DNA from: Falsiroseomonas sp051433165
GTDB taxonomy: Bacteria; Pseudomonadota; Alphaproteobacteria; Acetobacterales; Acetobacteraceae
DNA: 64,000 bases
Direction of reading: 5' to 3'
Assembly: GCF_051433165.1 (NCBI RefSeq)
Contig: NZ_JBHMFS010000001.1
Coordinates: forward strand, 310,001-374,000
The position numbers and the translations under genes are program-made. Positions 42,559 to 51,366 of the stretch are shown here, in pieces (the stretch's first letter is position 1; each line of letters starts with the position of its first letter). A model generated the notes under the pieces. The model was not told the DNA's origin. It did no database searches and was given only the letters and a program-made list of their open reading frames with translations.

Positions 42559-43736
42559 GGATCCTCTACAGCCACCGCATCCGATCCCGCGACGGGCAAG
42601 GCGTGCACCTGGACGCCATGGTCGCCGCACTCCGCGCAGCCGGCCATGCGGTGCAGGTCACCGGCCCCGCCGGCTACGACAAGGCCGAGTTGGGCGGCGA
42701 AAGTGCTGGCCTCGCCCGGCTGCGCCGCCTGCTGCCGGCCGGGGCGCAGGCCCTGGCGGAAATTGCCTATGCGGTTCCCGCCACCTGGCGGCTGTACCGC
42801 GCGGCAGCGGCCTTCAAGCCGGACGTGATCTATGAACGCGCCAACCTGTATCATGTGGCCGGCCGCATCGTGGCGCGGGCCCGCGGCGTGCCGCTGCTGC
42901 TGGAGGTGAATGCGCCGCTGGCGGAGGAACGGGCGCGCTTCGGCGGCCTGGGTCTGCCGCGCCTGTCGGCCTGGATCGAGCGCTTCGCCTGGCGTGGCGC
43001 GCAACGCGTGCTGCCGGTGACGGAAGTGCTTGCCGGACGCGTCGCCGATGCCGGCGTGCCGCCCGGCCGTATCACCGTGGTGCCGAACGGCATCGATCTG
43101 GCCGATTTCCCTGAGCCCACACTGCGGCAGTCGCGCGATTCGCTGGTGCTCGGCTTCGTCGGCTTCGTGCGGGATTGGCACGGGCTGGACAAGGCGCTGC
43201 ACGGCATCGCCGCCTGGCGCGGCGACCGCCCGCTGTCGCTGGTGGTGGTGGGCGATGGCCCGGCCCGGCCGGGCCTCGAGAGGCTGGCGGCGGAACTCGG
43301 CATCGCCGATCGCGTGCGTTTCACCGGCCTCGCGGCGCGCGACGCTGTGCCCGCCCTGGTCGCGGGCTTCGATATCGCCCTGCAGCCGGCCGCGGTGCCC
43401 TATGCCTCGCCGCTCAAGGTTTTCGAATACATGGCCGCCGCCCGCGCCATCGTCGCGCCCGACCAGCCCAACCTGCGGGAAGTGCTGCAGGACGGCGAGA
43501 CGGCGCTGCTGTTCGACCCGGCGGAGCCCGGCGGCTTCTGGGGCGCCGTTTCCCGCCTGGCACAGGATGCGACGCTGCGGCAGCGGCTGGGTGAGGCGGC
43601 GCGGGCGCAGATCCTGTCGCGTGACCTGACCTGGGCCGGCAACGCCCGTCGCGTGGTGGCCATCGCGGAGGCCGAGCGCGCGGCGCTGCGGCGGCCCAAT
43701 GCCACCGGCGAGATCACCCGGGGGTCACTGGCATGA
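42555..43736 (+). CDS. Family 4 glycosyltransferase
   Basis: A 393-residue GT-B enzyme. The N-terminal domain starts RILYSHRIRSRDGQGVHLD. The C-terminal donor domain has TVVPNGIDLADFPE, LGFVGFVRDWHGLDKAL, LVVVGDGPARPGLE, and the E-x7-E region KVFEYMAAARAIVAPDQPNLREVL. This is a retaining GT4 enzyme adding a sugar to a growing lipid-linked glycan. It overlaps both neighbours by 4 bp. Confidence 0.92.
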   Translation: MRILYSHRIRSRDGQGVHLDAMVAALRAAGHAVQVTGPAGYDKAELGGESAGLARLRRLLPAGAQALAEIAYAVPATWRLYRAAAAFKPDVIYERANLYHVAGRIVARARGVPLLLEVNAPLAEERARFGGLGLPRLSAWIERFAWRGAQRVLPVTEVLAGRVADAGVPPGRITVVPNGIDLADFPEPTLRQSRDSLVLGFVGFVRDWHGLDKALHGIAAWRGDRPLSLVVVGDGPARPGLERLAAELGIADRVRFTGLAARDAVPALVAGFDIALQPAAVPYASPLKVFEYMAAARAIVAPDQPNLREVLQDGETALLFDPAEPGGFWGAVSRLAQDATLRQRLGEAARAQILSRDLTWAGNARRVVAIAEAERAALRRPNATGEITRGSLA

Positions 43737-44947
43737 CGGTACCTGCCTTCACCCAAGCCAGGCTGACCGATCAGGTCGCGGATGCCACGGCGCGCGGCCA
43801 GGCCAATCTGGATGAGCAATCCGGCCGCGCGCGCACGCCGCTGGTGATGCATGTCTTCCCGAGCTTCGCCGTGGGCGGCGCGCAGGTGCGCTACGCCGCG
43901 CTCGCCAATCGCTTCCGGGCGCGCTGGCGCCATGTGGTGGTACCGCTGGACGGCAACGGCGCCTGCGCCGCGCGGATCGGGCCTCAGGTGCCCTTCACCC
44001 TGCTCGACCCACCGGCCAGTCGCGGCACCGGCGCGGTCGGGCTGGCGCGCAAGCTGTGGGACATCCAGGCGCTGCTGCGGCGGCTGCGGCCGGATGTGCT
44101 GGTGACCGGCAATTGGGGCAGCATGGACTGGGCCATCGCCCGCCACGCCGTGCCCGGGCTGCGCCACATCCATATCGAGGACGGTTTCGGGCCGGAGGAG
44201 GCGGAGCGTCAGTTCCGCCGCCGCGTCCTGGCCCGGCGCTGGGCGCTGCGCGGCAGCAAGGTGGTGTTGCCTTCGCTGACCCTGCTGCGGCTGGCCCAGC
44301 AGGAATGGCGGCTGCCGGAGGCGCAGCTGCGCTACATCCCGAACGGGCTGGACCTCAACCGCTTCCGGCCGGATGGGCCGGTGGCCTGCCCGGTGCCGGG
44401 CCGGGGCGGCGATGGGCAGGCCGTGCCGCTGATTGGCACGGTGGCGGCGCTGCGGCCAGAAAAGGCGCTGGACCGGCTGCTGCGCGCCTGTGCCCTGCTG
44501 GCACGCCGCCGCACCGCCTTCCACCTGGCGATCATCGGCGACGGCCCGGACCGGGCCCGGCTGCAGGCGCTGACGGCGTCCCTCGGGCTGGAGTCACGGG
44601 TGACCTTCGCCGGCCACGTGCCCGACCCGGCCGCCGCATACCGGTCCTTCGACGTCTTCGCCCTGACCTCCGACACGGAGCAGATGCCCTTCTCGGTGCT
44701 GGAGGCGATGAGCACCGGGCTGGCCGTGGCCGCCACCGATGTCGGCGATGTCGCGGCGATGGTGGCGACGCAGAACCGCCCATTCGTCACGCCGCGCGAC
44801 GATGCCGATTTCGCCATCGCGCTGGCGACGCTGCTGGAAGAACCGGCGCGGCGGCGCAACATCGGCGCCGCCAACCGTTCCCGCGCCGTGCTGGATTTCG
44901 GCGAGGAGATGATGTTCCAGACCTATGCCGGGCTGATCGAGGGCTGA
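43733..44947 (+). CDS. Family 4 glycosyltransferase, exosortase/PEP-CTERM locus type
   Basis: A 404-residue GT-B enzyme. An extra 35-residue N-terminal tail precedes PLVMHVFPSFAVGGAQVRYA. The donor domain includes RYIPNGLDLNRF, VPLIGTVAALRPEKALDRLL, LAIIGDGPDRARLQ, and SDTEQMPFSVLEAMSTGLAVAATDVGD. The opening motif and domain order resemble the GT4 enzymes common in exosortase-A-linked polysaccharide loci, though no exosortase lies in the window. It is coupled to the preceding gene by ATGA overlap. Confidence 0.9.
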   Translation: MTVPAFTQARLTDQVADATARGQANLDEQSGRARTPLVMHVFPSFAVGGAQVRYAALANRFRARWRHVVVPLDGNGACAARIGPQVPFTLLDPPASRGTGAVGLARKLWDIQALLRRLRPDVLVTGNWGSMDWAIARHAVPGLRHIHIEDGFGPEEAERQFRRRVLARRWALRGSKVVLPSLTLLRLAQQEWRLPEAQLRYIPNGLDLNRFRPDGPVACPVPGRGGDGQAVPLIGTVAALRPEKALDRLLRACALLARRRTAFHLAIIGDGPDRARLQALTASLGLESRVTFAGHVPDPAAAYRSFDVFALTSDTEQMPFSVLEAMSTGLAVAATDVGDVAAMVATQNRPFVTPRDDADFAIALATLLEEPARRRNIGAANRSRAVLDFGEEMMFQTYAGLIEG

Positions 44948-45366
44948 CAGGCGATGCGCCGCGGGAAGAGATCGTCGGGATGCGGACCTGCCCACCCGGC
45001 CGCCTGCTGGAAGCCGGTGGTGCCGACTATGCCAATGGCCCCCGGAAGCCCTGAGCCCCTTGGAGCAAGACGGCGTCGAAAGCGCGCGACCCGGGCGGCG
45101 AGATGGCGCTCGACCAGAGTGACAAACTTCGTCAATTTGTTGAACAGGCACGGCGAAACCAGACGAGCATACGGATCTCACGGCAGTTGAGGCCGCTGCT
45201 GCCCAATACGTGATAAGATCGAGCCACCAGACACCTCCGACGGTGTCGCGGGCCGCATAAATTCTGCGAAAATGTAGTCTGATAGCAGCGAACCGATCGT
45301 ATCTTTCCCGGAATGGCAGGTAAGGAGATTGTAATTGTCTAGACCCAAATCCCGTTTGGTCCACAA
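44948..45366. other. Intergenic region before deacetylase operon
   Basis: About 420 bp with no recognisable gene. The part from about 45110 onward is AT-richer than its surroundings and probably contains the promoter of the downstream deacetylase-GT2-phosphatase operon. AAGGAG at 45330-45335 is too far from the ATG (45367) to be its ribosome site. Confidence 0.4.
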
Positions 45367-46380
45367 ATGACTTTTCCGGTGCGTCGGCCGCTGCCTGCGC
45401 CGCGATCCTGGCAGCCGACCCTTTTGGTGGTGGTGGATACGGAAGAGGAATTCGACTGGAACAAGCCATTTGATCCGGCTGCCACCAGCGTGCGCAACAT
45501 CCTCGCGCAGACGCATGCCCAGGCCATTTTTGACGCGCATGGTCTGAAGCCGACCTACTGCATTACCTACCCCGTCGCGGTTTCGGCCGAGGCAGAGGTT
45601 CTTCGGGATTTCGCCCGCGAGGGCCGGTGCTCCATCGGCGCGCACCTTCACCCCTGGGTCACCCCGCCACATGAGGGGCCGGTGCAGGGTGCAAACTCCT
45701 TTCCTGGAAATCTTCCAGAAGCTCTGGAGCGGGCGAAGCTGAAGGTCCTGACCGACGTAATTACCGATAGGTTCGGCGCCCCGCCCACCATCTACAAGGC
45801 CGGGCGCTATGGCATTGGACCCAATACGGCGGAAATCCTGGTTGATCTGGGTTATCAGGTTGATTGCAGCGTTGTGCCCCACACCACGTTCGAAAGCAGC
45901 GGCGGGCCTGACTTCGCCAGATACGGTGACCATCCCTTCCTGACATCGCCAACACTGCTCGAGTTGCCTCTGTCGGTCCACTTTGCGGGCATGTTGTCAA
46001 AGGCCGGGCCGGGAATGTTCCCATTGCTTGATTCCAGCCTGGGCCGCCGGTTGCGCCTGCCCGGAGTCATGGCGCGCACCGGCTTGCTGGAGCGGCTACG
46101 GCTCACGCCCGAAGGCCACCGTCTGCCAGATCTCATGCGGCAAACCCGATCCGCAGTCGATGAAGGCAGGCGGCTGTTCATGCTGACCTACCACAGCTCG
46201 ACATTGATGCCCGGTGGCTCCCCTTACGTGCGGAACGAAGTCGAGAAGCAGGAATTCCTGGATTACCTGGCTGGCTATTGCCAGTTCTTCATGGACAGTC
46301 TTGGCGGGCGTCCCGGTACAGTGTCGGGCGTGGCGGATGCCCTGTTGGCGCAGGACCAGATGGCGGACCCAGCTGCATGA
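45367..46380 (+). CDS. Polysaccharide deacetylase family protein
   Basis: A 337-residue carbohydrate esterase 4-like protein. The first motif is TLLVVVDTEEEFDWNK (catalytic Asp and metal Asp equivalent), the second GRCSIGAHLHPWVTPP with the metal His residues. GYQVDCSVVP and LFMLTYHSSTL near the C-terminus are as in WalW-type members. There is no signal peptide, so it would act in the cytoplasm, perhaps on a lipid-linked or nucleotide-linked N-acetylated sugar. It overlaps the GT2 gene by ATGA. Confidence 0.88.
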   Translation: MTFPVRRPLPAPRSWQPTLLVVVDTEEEFDWNKPFDPAATSVRNILAQTHAQAIFDAHGLKPTYCITYPVAVSAEAEVLRDFAREGRCSIGAHLHPWVTPPHEGPVQGANSFPGNLPEALERAKLKVLTDVITDRFGAPPTIYKAGRYGIGPNTAEILVDLGYQVDCSVVPHTTFESSGGPDFARYGDHPFLTSPTLLELPLSVHFAGMLSKAGPGMFPLLDSSLGRRLRLPGVMARTGLLERLRLTPEGHRLPDLMRQTRSAVDEGRRLFMLTYHSSTLMPGGSPYVRNEVEKQEFLDYLAGYCQFFMDSLGGRPGTVSGVADALLAQDQMADPAA

Positions 46381-47360
46381 TGTTCACAGTCGTCATCCCG
46401 ACCCGCAATCGACCTGCGCTGTTCCAGCAGGCTCTCGATTCCGTGCTGATGCAGCAGGGCGTGGAACTGGAAGTCATTGTCATCAATGATGGTTCGGATG
46501 CGGAGCATGAGGCTGCCTACGGTGCCATCATGGACAGCGTGGCAAGCAGCCCCGTCCGGCTACACCATCTGATGCGGCAACCCCGGGGGCACGGCCAGAG
46601 CTACGCCCTTAACACCGGCGGGCGGCTCGGGCGGGGTGCGTATCTGTGCTTCCTGGACGATGACGACGTGTGGACAGACGCCGGGCATTTGCAGCGTGTC
46701 GAGCAGGCCGTGCGGTTCAACGACCCCGTTGACCTGTACCTGGCGGACCAGGTGGCGATGCGGGAGGGCGTTGTGCTGCCTGGCCCGGTCTGGATCGAGG
46801 ATCTGTTGAAAAAGGTGCCCGATCTGCCCGCGCCGGATGCGGCCGGGACCATTGCCGTACAACCCGCCCAACTCCTGCGGGCGCATGGCTTCTGCCACCT
46901 CAATACGCTGGTCATCCGGCGCGAATTCTTCCTTGAGCTCGGCGGTCTGGATGAAGGCCTGCGTTACGAATGCGACCGCGATTTTTATCTTCGCGCGATC
47001 GACCGCGCTGTGGTCATTCGCTACGCCCCCTTCAATGTATCCCAGCACCACGTACCGATCCCGTCAAAGGGTGCCAACATGTCCACGATCATGACAACGG
47101 TCGAGAAGCGGTTGTCCCAGTTAAAGCTGCTCGACCGCGCAATCCTATCGGCAGTCAGGCCCGAGATACGATATTACGCGCGTCAACATAAAGCATTTAC
47201 GTTGCAGAAAATATCGCATGAAGCTGCCAGCGCCGGAGACCACATGACGGCGGCCATCTACGCGCGTGAAGCCTTGGCGGTGCGCCCATCGATCGGCTGG
47301 CTGGCCCGGACGGCGCTTGCCACGGCGCAGTCTGCGCTCCGCAGCCGGCCCGGCGCGTAA
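46377..47360 (+). CDS. Family 2 glycosyltransferase
   Basis: A 327-residue GT-A enzyme: FTVVIPTRNRPALFQQALDS, VIVINDGSDAEHE, a DDDD-containing LCFLDDDDVWTDAGH as metal site, and LGGLDEGLRYECDRDFYLRA in the acceptor region. ATG 46377 overlaps the deacetylase stop; a second ATG follows immediately at 46380. The earlier in-frame ATG at 46278 would lie deep inside the deacetylase gene and is less likely. Confidence 0.88.
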   Translation: MMFTVVIPTRNRPALFQQALDSVLMQQGVELEVIVINDGSDAEHEAAYGAIMDSVASSPVRLHHLMRQPRGHGQSYALNTGGRLGRGAYLCFLDDDDVWTDAGHLQRVEQAVRFNDPVDLYLADQVAMREGVVLPGPVWIEDLLKKVPDLPAPDAAGTIAVQPAQLLRAHGFCHLNTLVIRREFFLELGGLDEGLRYECDRDFYLRAIDRAVVIRYAPFNVSQHHVPIPSKGANMSTIMTTVEKRLSQLKLLDRAILSAVRPEIRYYARQHKAFTLQKISHEAASAGDHMTAAIYAREALAVRPSIGWLARTALATAQSALRSRPGA

Positions 47361-47361
47361 C

Positions 47362-49080
47362 TTGCCAGTACCCCGCAAAGCCCTGGTTCTGGGCGATGAT
47401 ACGCGCAGCTTCCTCGCGGTGGTGCGGTCGCTCGGCCGCCAGGGAATTGAAGTTCACGCCGCGCCGCTGGATTTCGCCTCGCCTGCATTGCGGTCGCGCT
47501 ACGTCACCAAGATCCATCGGTTGCCGCTGTGGCGAGATGATGGGGCGGAGTGGCTGGACGCAGTGGAAGCCTTGCTGCGCGCCGAGGAATTTGAAGCCGT
47601 CATACCCTGCTCTGAGACAGCTCTCTTGCCATTTGCCCGGCACAGGGCCCGCTTCAGGGGATTGTCCAACTTCGCCATCCCGGATGATCGATCCGTGGCC
47701 GTGCTGTTTGACAAGCATCAGACACGCCAATTGGCGCAGCAAGCGGGTGTTGCAGTTCCGCCCGGTCGTTTGATGCGAGAGGATGATACCGCCGAGGTAA
47801 TCGTGGCCGAATTCGGCCTGCCTGTCGTGGTAAAGCCTCGCCGCAGCTACGCGATCGAAACGCTCCACACGCGCGGCAAGGTGCGCGTGATACGCGCAGT
47901 CGAGGATCTTGCCGCGGTGCTTCCGACGCTTGTGCGGGATGAACACCTCATCGAAGGGTTTTTCCCCGGGCGAGGTGTCGGACTGTCCGTGCTGGCCAGC
48001 AAGGGCGTCCTGCTGCAGGCATTCCAGCATGACCGGGTTCGCGAAAGCCAAGCGGGAGCCAGTTTTTACCGCGTCAGCGTGAGCCCAGCCGCCGACCTTG
48101 ATGCGGCGTGTGCGGCCATGACCGGGGCGCTTGGCTACACGGGCGTCGCGATGTTCGAGTTTCGGCGCAACGATGCCGGTTCCTGGGTACTTCTGGAAGT
48201 GAACGCGCGCCCATGGGGATCACTGCCCCTTCCTGTGTCCCTGGGTGTCGACTTCCCGTGGCGCTGGTATCGTCTCGTGACCGAAGGGGTTGAAACACCG
48301 GCAGTTTCGTATCGGGCCGGGGTATATGGGCGCAACTTGGTGCCGGATGGCAGCCAGCTTGTGGAGGATGTTCGCCAGGCGGGGCTGGGCGCGCCATTTG
48401 TGTTTCTGCACCGCGGCGCCGAACTCGCGCGCAACGCGACAGGGCGTGAGCGACAGGACACGATTGTCCGTGACGATGTTTGGCCCGGCCTGATCGAGCT
48501 GGGCGGGGCAGTTCGGCGTGTGGCCGCACGGGTGTGGCGCAAACTGCCGAGGACGGCTGCGGTGAAACAGATCCTGGCCCGGCGAAAGCTGCGCGCTCTG
48601 GCGCGGGGCGGTCCCTTGGTCTTCGTCTGCTCGGGCAATATCTGTCGCAGCCCCTATGCCGAAATCGCGCTGGCCGCCCGGCATCCCGATCTAGTCCGTC
48701 GAATTGCGGTCACGTCGGCTGGCACCCTGCCGCGCGATGGGCGGCTGACGCCGCCTTTTGGCCTTGCTGCTGCAGCAGCGCGCGGGGTCGACCTGCACGC
48801 CCACCGCTCACGTCACCTCACAGACTCCGTTGCCGAGGGTGCGGGGGCGATACTTGTATTCGATAGTAAAAATTGGGACGACGTGGTGTCTCGTTTTCCC
48901 CAACTGCGGGATCGGTTGCTGATTATCGGCGATCTGGCCGGCTTCGGTCCGATCGACGATCCCGTCGATGGCAACAGGTCAGTTTTTGACGTTTGTTACA
49001 AAAAAATTGATGCTGCATTGGCGGCGGCGGCCGGGGTGCTTGGGGATCCGCCGGTTGTGAAGCCGGGTCAGGCCTCGTGA
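47362..49080 (+). CDS. Fusion of ATP-grasp enzyme and low-molecular-weight protein tyrosine phosphatase
   Basis: A 572-residue two-domain protein. Residues about 1-390 form a carbamoyl-phosphate-synthase-like ATP-grasp ligase (KALVLGDDTRSFLAVVRSLG, LFDKHQTRQLAQQAGV, LPVVVKPRRSYAIE, GFFPGRGVGLSVLASKG, and WVLLEVNARPWGSLPLP with the metal Glu/Asn). Residues about 418-560 are a low-molecular-weight tyrosine phosphatase with the CX5R loop VCSGNICRSPYAE (Cys423) and the general-acid loop FGPIDDP. The first enzyme would make an amide or peptide bond, the second remove phosphate from tyrosine, as Wzb does in capsule control. The start is uncertain: TTG 47362 sits right after the GT2 stop, while ATG 47266 overlaps that gene by 95 bp. 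Confidence 0.87.
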   Translation: MPVPRKALVLGDDTRSFLAVVRSLGRQGIEVHAAPLDFASPALRSRYVTKIHRLPLWRDDGAEWLDAVEALLRAEEFEAVIPCSETALLPFARHRARFRGLSNFAIPDDRSVAVLFDKHQTRQLAQQAGVAVPPGRLMREDDTAEVIVAEFGLPVVVKPRRSYAIETLHTRGKVRVIRAVEDLAAVLPTLVRDEHLIEGFFPGRGVGLSVLASKGVLLQAFQHDRVRESQAGASFYRVSVSPAADLDAACAAMTGALGYTGVAMFEFRRNDAGSWVLLEVNARPWGSLPLPVSLGVDFPWRWYRLVTEGVETPAVSYRAGVYGRNLVPDGSQLVEDVRQAGLGAPFVFLHRGAELARNATGRERQDTIVRDDVWPGLIELGGAVRRVAARVWRKLPRTAAVKQILARRKLRALARGGPLVFVCSGNICRSPYAEIALAARHPDLVRRIAVTSAGTLPRDGRLTPPFGLAAAAARGVDLHAHRSRHLTDSVAEGAGAILVFDSKNWDDVVSRFPQLRDRLLIIGDLAGFGPIDDPVDGNRSVFDVCYKKIDAALAAAAGVLGDPPVVKPGQAS

Positions 49081-49084
49081 GCTC

Positions 49085-49354
49085 GTGGCGAAGCCGCAGA
49101 CTCCCGCAGGGTCGCCATCGGTGTCGCGGCGGGGCGGGCACGCTGACCTGACGCGTGAGCTGAAACGGGCCAATGCGCCAATTTATTTGATCGACACGGA
49201 TCAAAAACTGGCCGGTTTGCGACTTTTGCAAGATGGACACTTGCATCCACTACGTAATAACATGCCGCTTGAAGTTGCGATATGGCGATTGATGACCGCG
49301 GCGTGTCTTTGCCTGCGGTTGGGCGATTGGCTGTTTGATGGAAGGTTCAAATGA
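49085..49354 (+). CDS. Small hypothetical protein
   Basis: An 89-codon frame from GTG 49085 that begins 5 bp after the ATP-grasp/phosphatase gene and overlaps the sulfotransferase start by ATGA. No family is recognised. The second half (NAPIYLIDTDQKLAGLRLLQ to VAIWRLMTAACLCLRLGDWL) has plausible protein composition, the first 25 residues look random. The tight spacing argues for translation; the lack of homology argues against. A shorter protein is possible. Confidence 0.35.
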   Translation: MAKPQTPAGSPSVSRRGGHADLTRELKRANAPIYLIDTDQKLAGLRLLQDGHLHPLRNNMPLEVAIWRLMTAACLCLRLGDWLFDGRFK

Positions 49355-50112
49355 TCATCATCGGGCTCGGGAGCGGCCGTTCCGGAACGGCGTCGCTGGC
49401 AAAATTATTGAATGCGCAGCACGATGCGGTTTTCTTCCACGAAATGAGCCCGAGCAACGTGCGATTTTTCGGCACACCCCGGCCGATACTTAATACGATT
49501 GATGAGTATCAGGCCATTCTGGACGGCGGTTCGCCGTCGATGCTCACAGTCGATCTGGCGCGGGAGGTCTCGGCCAAGCAATACGACGAACTGAGCAAAA
49601 TGCAAAAAGTGTCGCTTATCGGGGATGTTGCCTTTTACTATCTTAGTTATGTGGATGCGATTGCGGCACACAGCAAGAACGTCCGGTTTATCTGCCTGAA
49701 GCGAGACAAGTCAGCCACCGTTCGAAGCTGGATGCATAAGTCGGATCTAGGGTATTGGATGTCCAAGCGAGTTGGGGCTCGTATCAGTGCGGCCATAACG
49801 CGCGAGCCTTACGTGACGTCGCGGAATTTCTGGATGGAGCATGACGGAACCCGCTGGCAGCTCGATCCCGTCTGGGACAAGTGTTTCCCCAAGTTCCCCG
49901 GGCCGACCAAGAAGGAAGCGATCGAGCAGTACTGGGATTATTATTACGGCGAGGCCGAGCTGATCGCCAAGCGGCATCCCGATGTGTTTCGGATTGTCAT
50001 GGCTGATGACATCGACGATCGCGATCGCCAGGTCGACCTGCTCGATTTCTGTGGCGTTCCTCGCGAGCGGCAGGTGAGCACAAGCGCCCGCATCCATCGG
50101 CTTGCGAGCTGA
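49351..50112 (+). CDS. Sulfotransferase family protein
   Basis: A 253-residue protein with the PAPS phosphosulfate-binding loop IIIGLGSGRSGTASLAKLL at the N-terminus and the 3'-phosphate-binding strand VRFICLKRDKSATVRSWMHK (residues about 108-128). A C-terminal part with QYWDYYYGEAELIAKRHPD follows. These are the two signatures of PAPS-dependent sulfotransferases. The next genes, cysD and cysNC, make PAPS, so a role in sulfating the polysaccharide is likely. Codon use is visibly less GC-biased than in the neighbouring metabolic genes, suggesting acquisition. Confidence 0.82.
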   Translation: MIIIGLGSGRSGTASLAKLLNAQHDAVFFHEMSPSNVRFFGTPRPILNTIDEYQAILDGGSPSMLTVDLAREVSAKQYDELSKMQKVSLIGDVAFYYLSYVDAIAAHSKNVRFICLKRDKSATVRSWMHKSDLGYWMSKRVGARISAAITREPYVTSRNFWMEHDGTRWQLDPVWDKCFPKFPGPTKKEAIEQYWDYYYGEAELIAKRHPDVFRIVMADDIDDRDRQVDLLDFCGVPRERQVSTSARIHRLAS

Positions 50113-50445
50113 AGAAGGCGGCAGCGAGCGCTTGCTGGACCGCGGCGAGGTCACTGCCGCTCGATAGGAGCTGCTGGCGGAATCGAGGACCGTGACGGCG
50201 ACCGGGTGGATCCTTTTCTTCCACGGCGGAGCGGCAGTGGACCCCAGGGGTGTCGACTAGCTCCGGTGCGTGTCGCGGCCTGGAAGGAGCGCCGGGAGAA
50301 TTGAGACGTTCCGCTTCGTCCACGGTCGCGGTCTCTATTAATCAGGCGGCGTAGAAATCTGAACCCACAGGCACGCTGCGGACTTTTCTTTGATGCATCC
50401 AAGCCTGCCGCGTATCGAATCACCCGCGACCAACGAGGCCACGCC
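50113..50445. other. Intergenic region before cysD
   Basis: About 330 bp with no recognisable gene or clear promoter. It separates the sulfotransferase from the PAPS-synthesis genes, so cysD may have its own promoter here. Confidence 0.4.
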
Positions 50446-51366
50446 ATGCAACCCGCTCAGACTTTTGCACTCAGCCCCCATCTCCGGCGGCTTGAGGCGG
50501 AGGGTATCGCGATCCTTCGGGAAACGGCTGCCAGCTTCCGTAACCCCGTCCTCCTTTACTCCATAGGCAAGGACAGCTCGGTCGTCCTGCACCTGGCGAT
50601 GAAGGCCTTCGCACCCGGGCGCATACCTTTCCCACTGCTGCACATCGCGACGGGCTGGGACTTCCGGGCCATGCTGCGATTCCGTGACCAGCGGGCGGCA
50701 GAGCTCGGCGCGCGCCTGATCGTGCACACCAATCCCGACGGCTTGGCGCAGGGTATCGGGCCGCTGACCCATGGCAGCCAGCTGCATATGGACGTGATGG
50801 GTACGCAGGCACTGAAGCAGGCGCTGGACATCGGCGGCTATGACGCGGCGCTGGGTGGTGCGCGGCGCGACGAGGAGAAGGCGCGCGCGAAGGAACGTGT
50901 CTTTTCGCACCGCGCGCCCGGCCATGTCTGGGAGCCGCGCGGCCAGCGGCCGGAATTGTGGGGTCTCTACAATACGCGCATCGCCCCGGGTGAGACCATG
51001 CGTGTCTTCCCCATCTCGAACTGGACCGAATTCGACGTCTGGGACTACATTGCCGCCGAGCAGATTCCCGTCGTACCGCTTTATTTCGCGGCCGAGCGGC
51101 CGGTGCTGCGCCGCGGCGGCGCCCTGATCATGCGCGACGACGAGCGCATGCCGCTCGAGAAGGGTGAGCAGGTGGAGCAGATGTGGGTCCGCTTCCGCAC
51201 CATGGGCGATTGGCCGCTGACCGGCGCCCATGAAAGCCGCGCTCAGACAATGGAGCAGGTGGTGGACGAGTTGCGCACCTCTCGCGTCTCCGAACGGCAC
51301 GGCCGCCTGATCGACAACGACCAGGAAGCCTCGATGGAACGCAAGAAGCGAGAGGGGTATTTTTGA
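50446..51366 (+). CDS. cysD: Sulfate adenylyltransferase subunit 2
   Basis: A 306-residue enzyme of the PP-loop ATP pyrophosphatase class, with the nucleotide loop LLYSIGKDSSVVLHLAMKAF (residues 37-56), then HIATGWDFRAMLRFRD, GARRDEEKARAKERVFSHR, RVFPISNWTEFDVWDYI and the C-terminal SERHGRLIDNDQEASMERKKREGYF tail (typical of CysD). With CysN it makes adenosine 5'-phosphosulfate from sulfate and ATP. The stop TGA overlaps the ATG of cysNC by one base. Confidence 0.97.
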   Translation: MQPAQTFALSPHLRRLEAEGIAILRETAASFRNPVLLYSIGKDSSVVLHLAMKAFAPGRIPFPLLHIATGWDFRAMLRFRDQRAAELGARLIVHTNPDGLAQGIGPLTHGSQLHMDVMGTQALKQALDIGGYDAALGGARRDEEKARAKERVFSHRAPGHVWEPRGQRPELWGLYNTRIAPGETMRVFPISNWTEFDVWDYIAAEQIPVVPLYFAAERPVLRRGGALIMRDDERMPLEKGEQVEQMWVRFRTMGDWPLTGAHESRAQTMEQVVDELRTSRVSERHGRLIDNDQEASMERKKREGYF

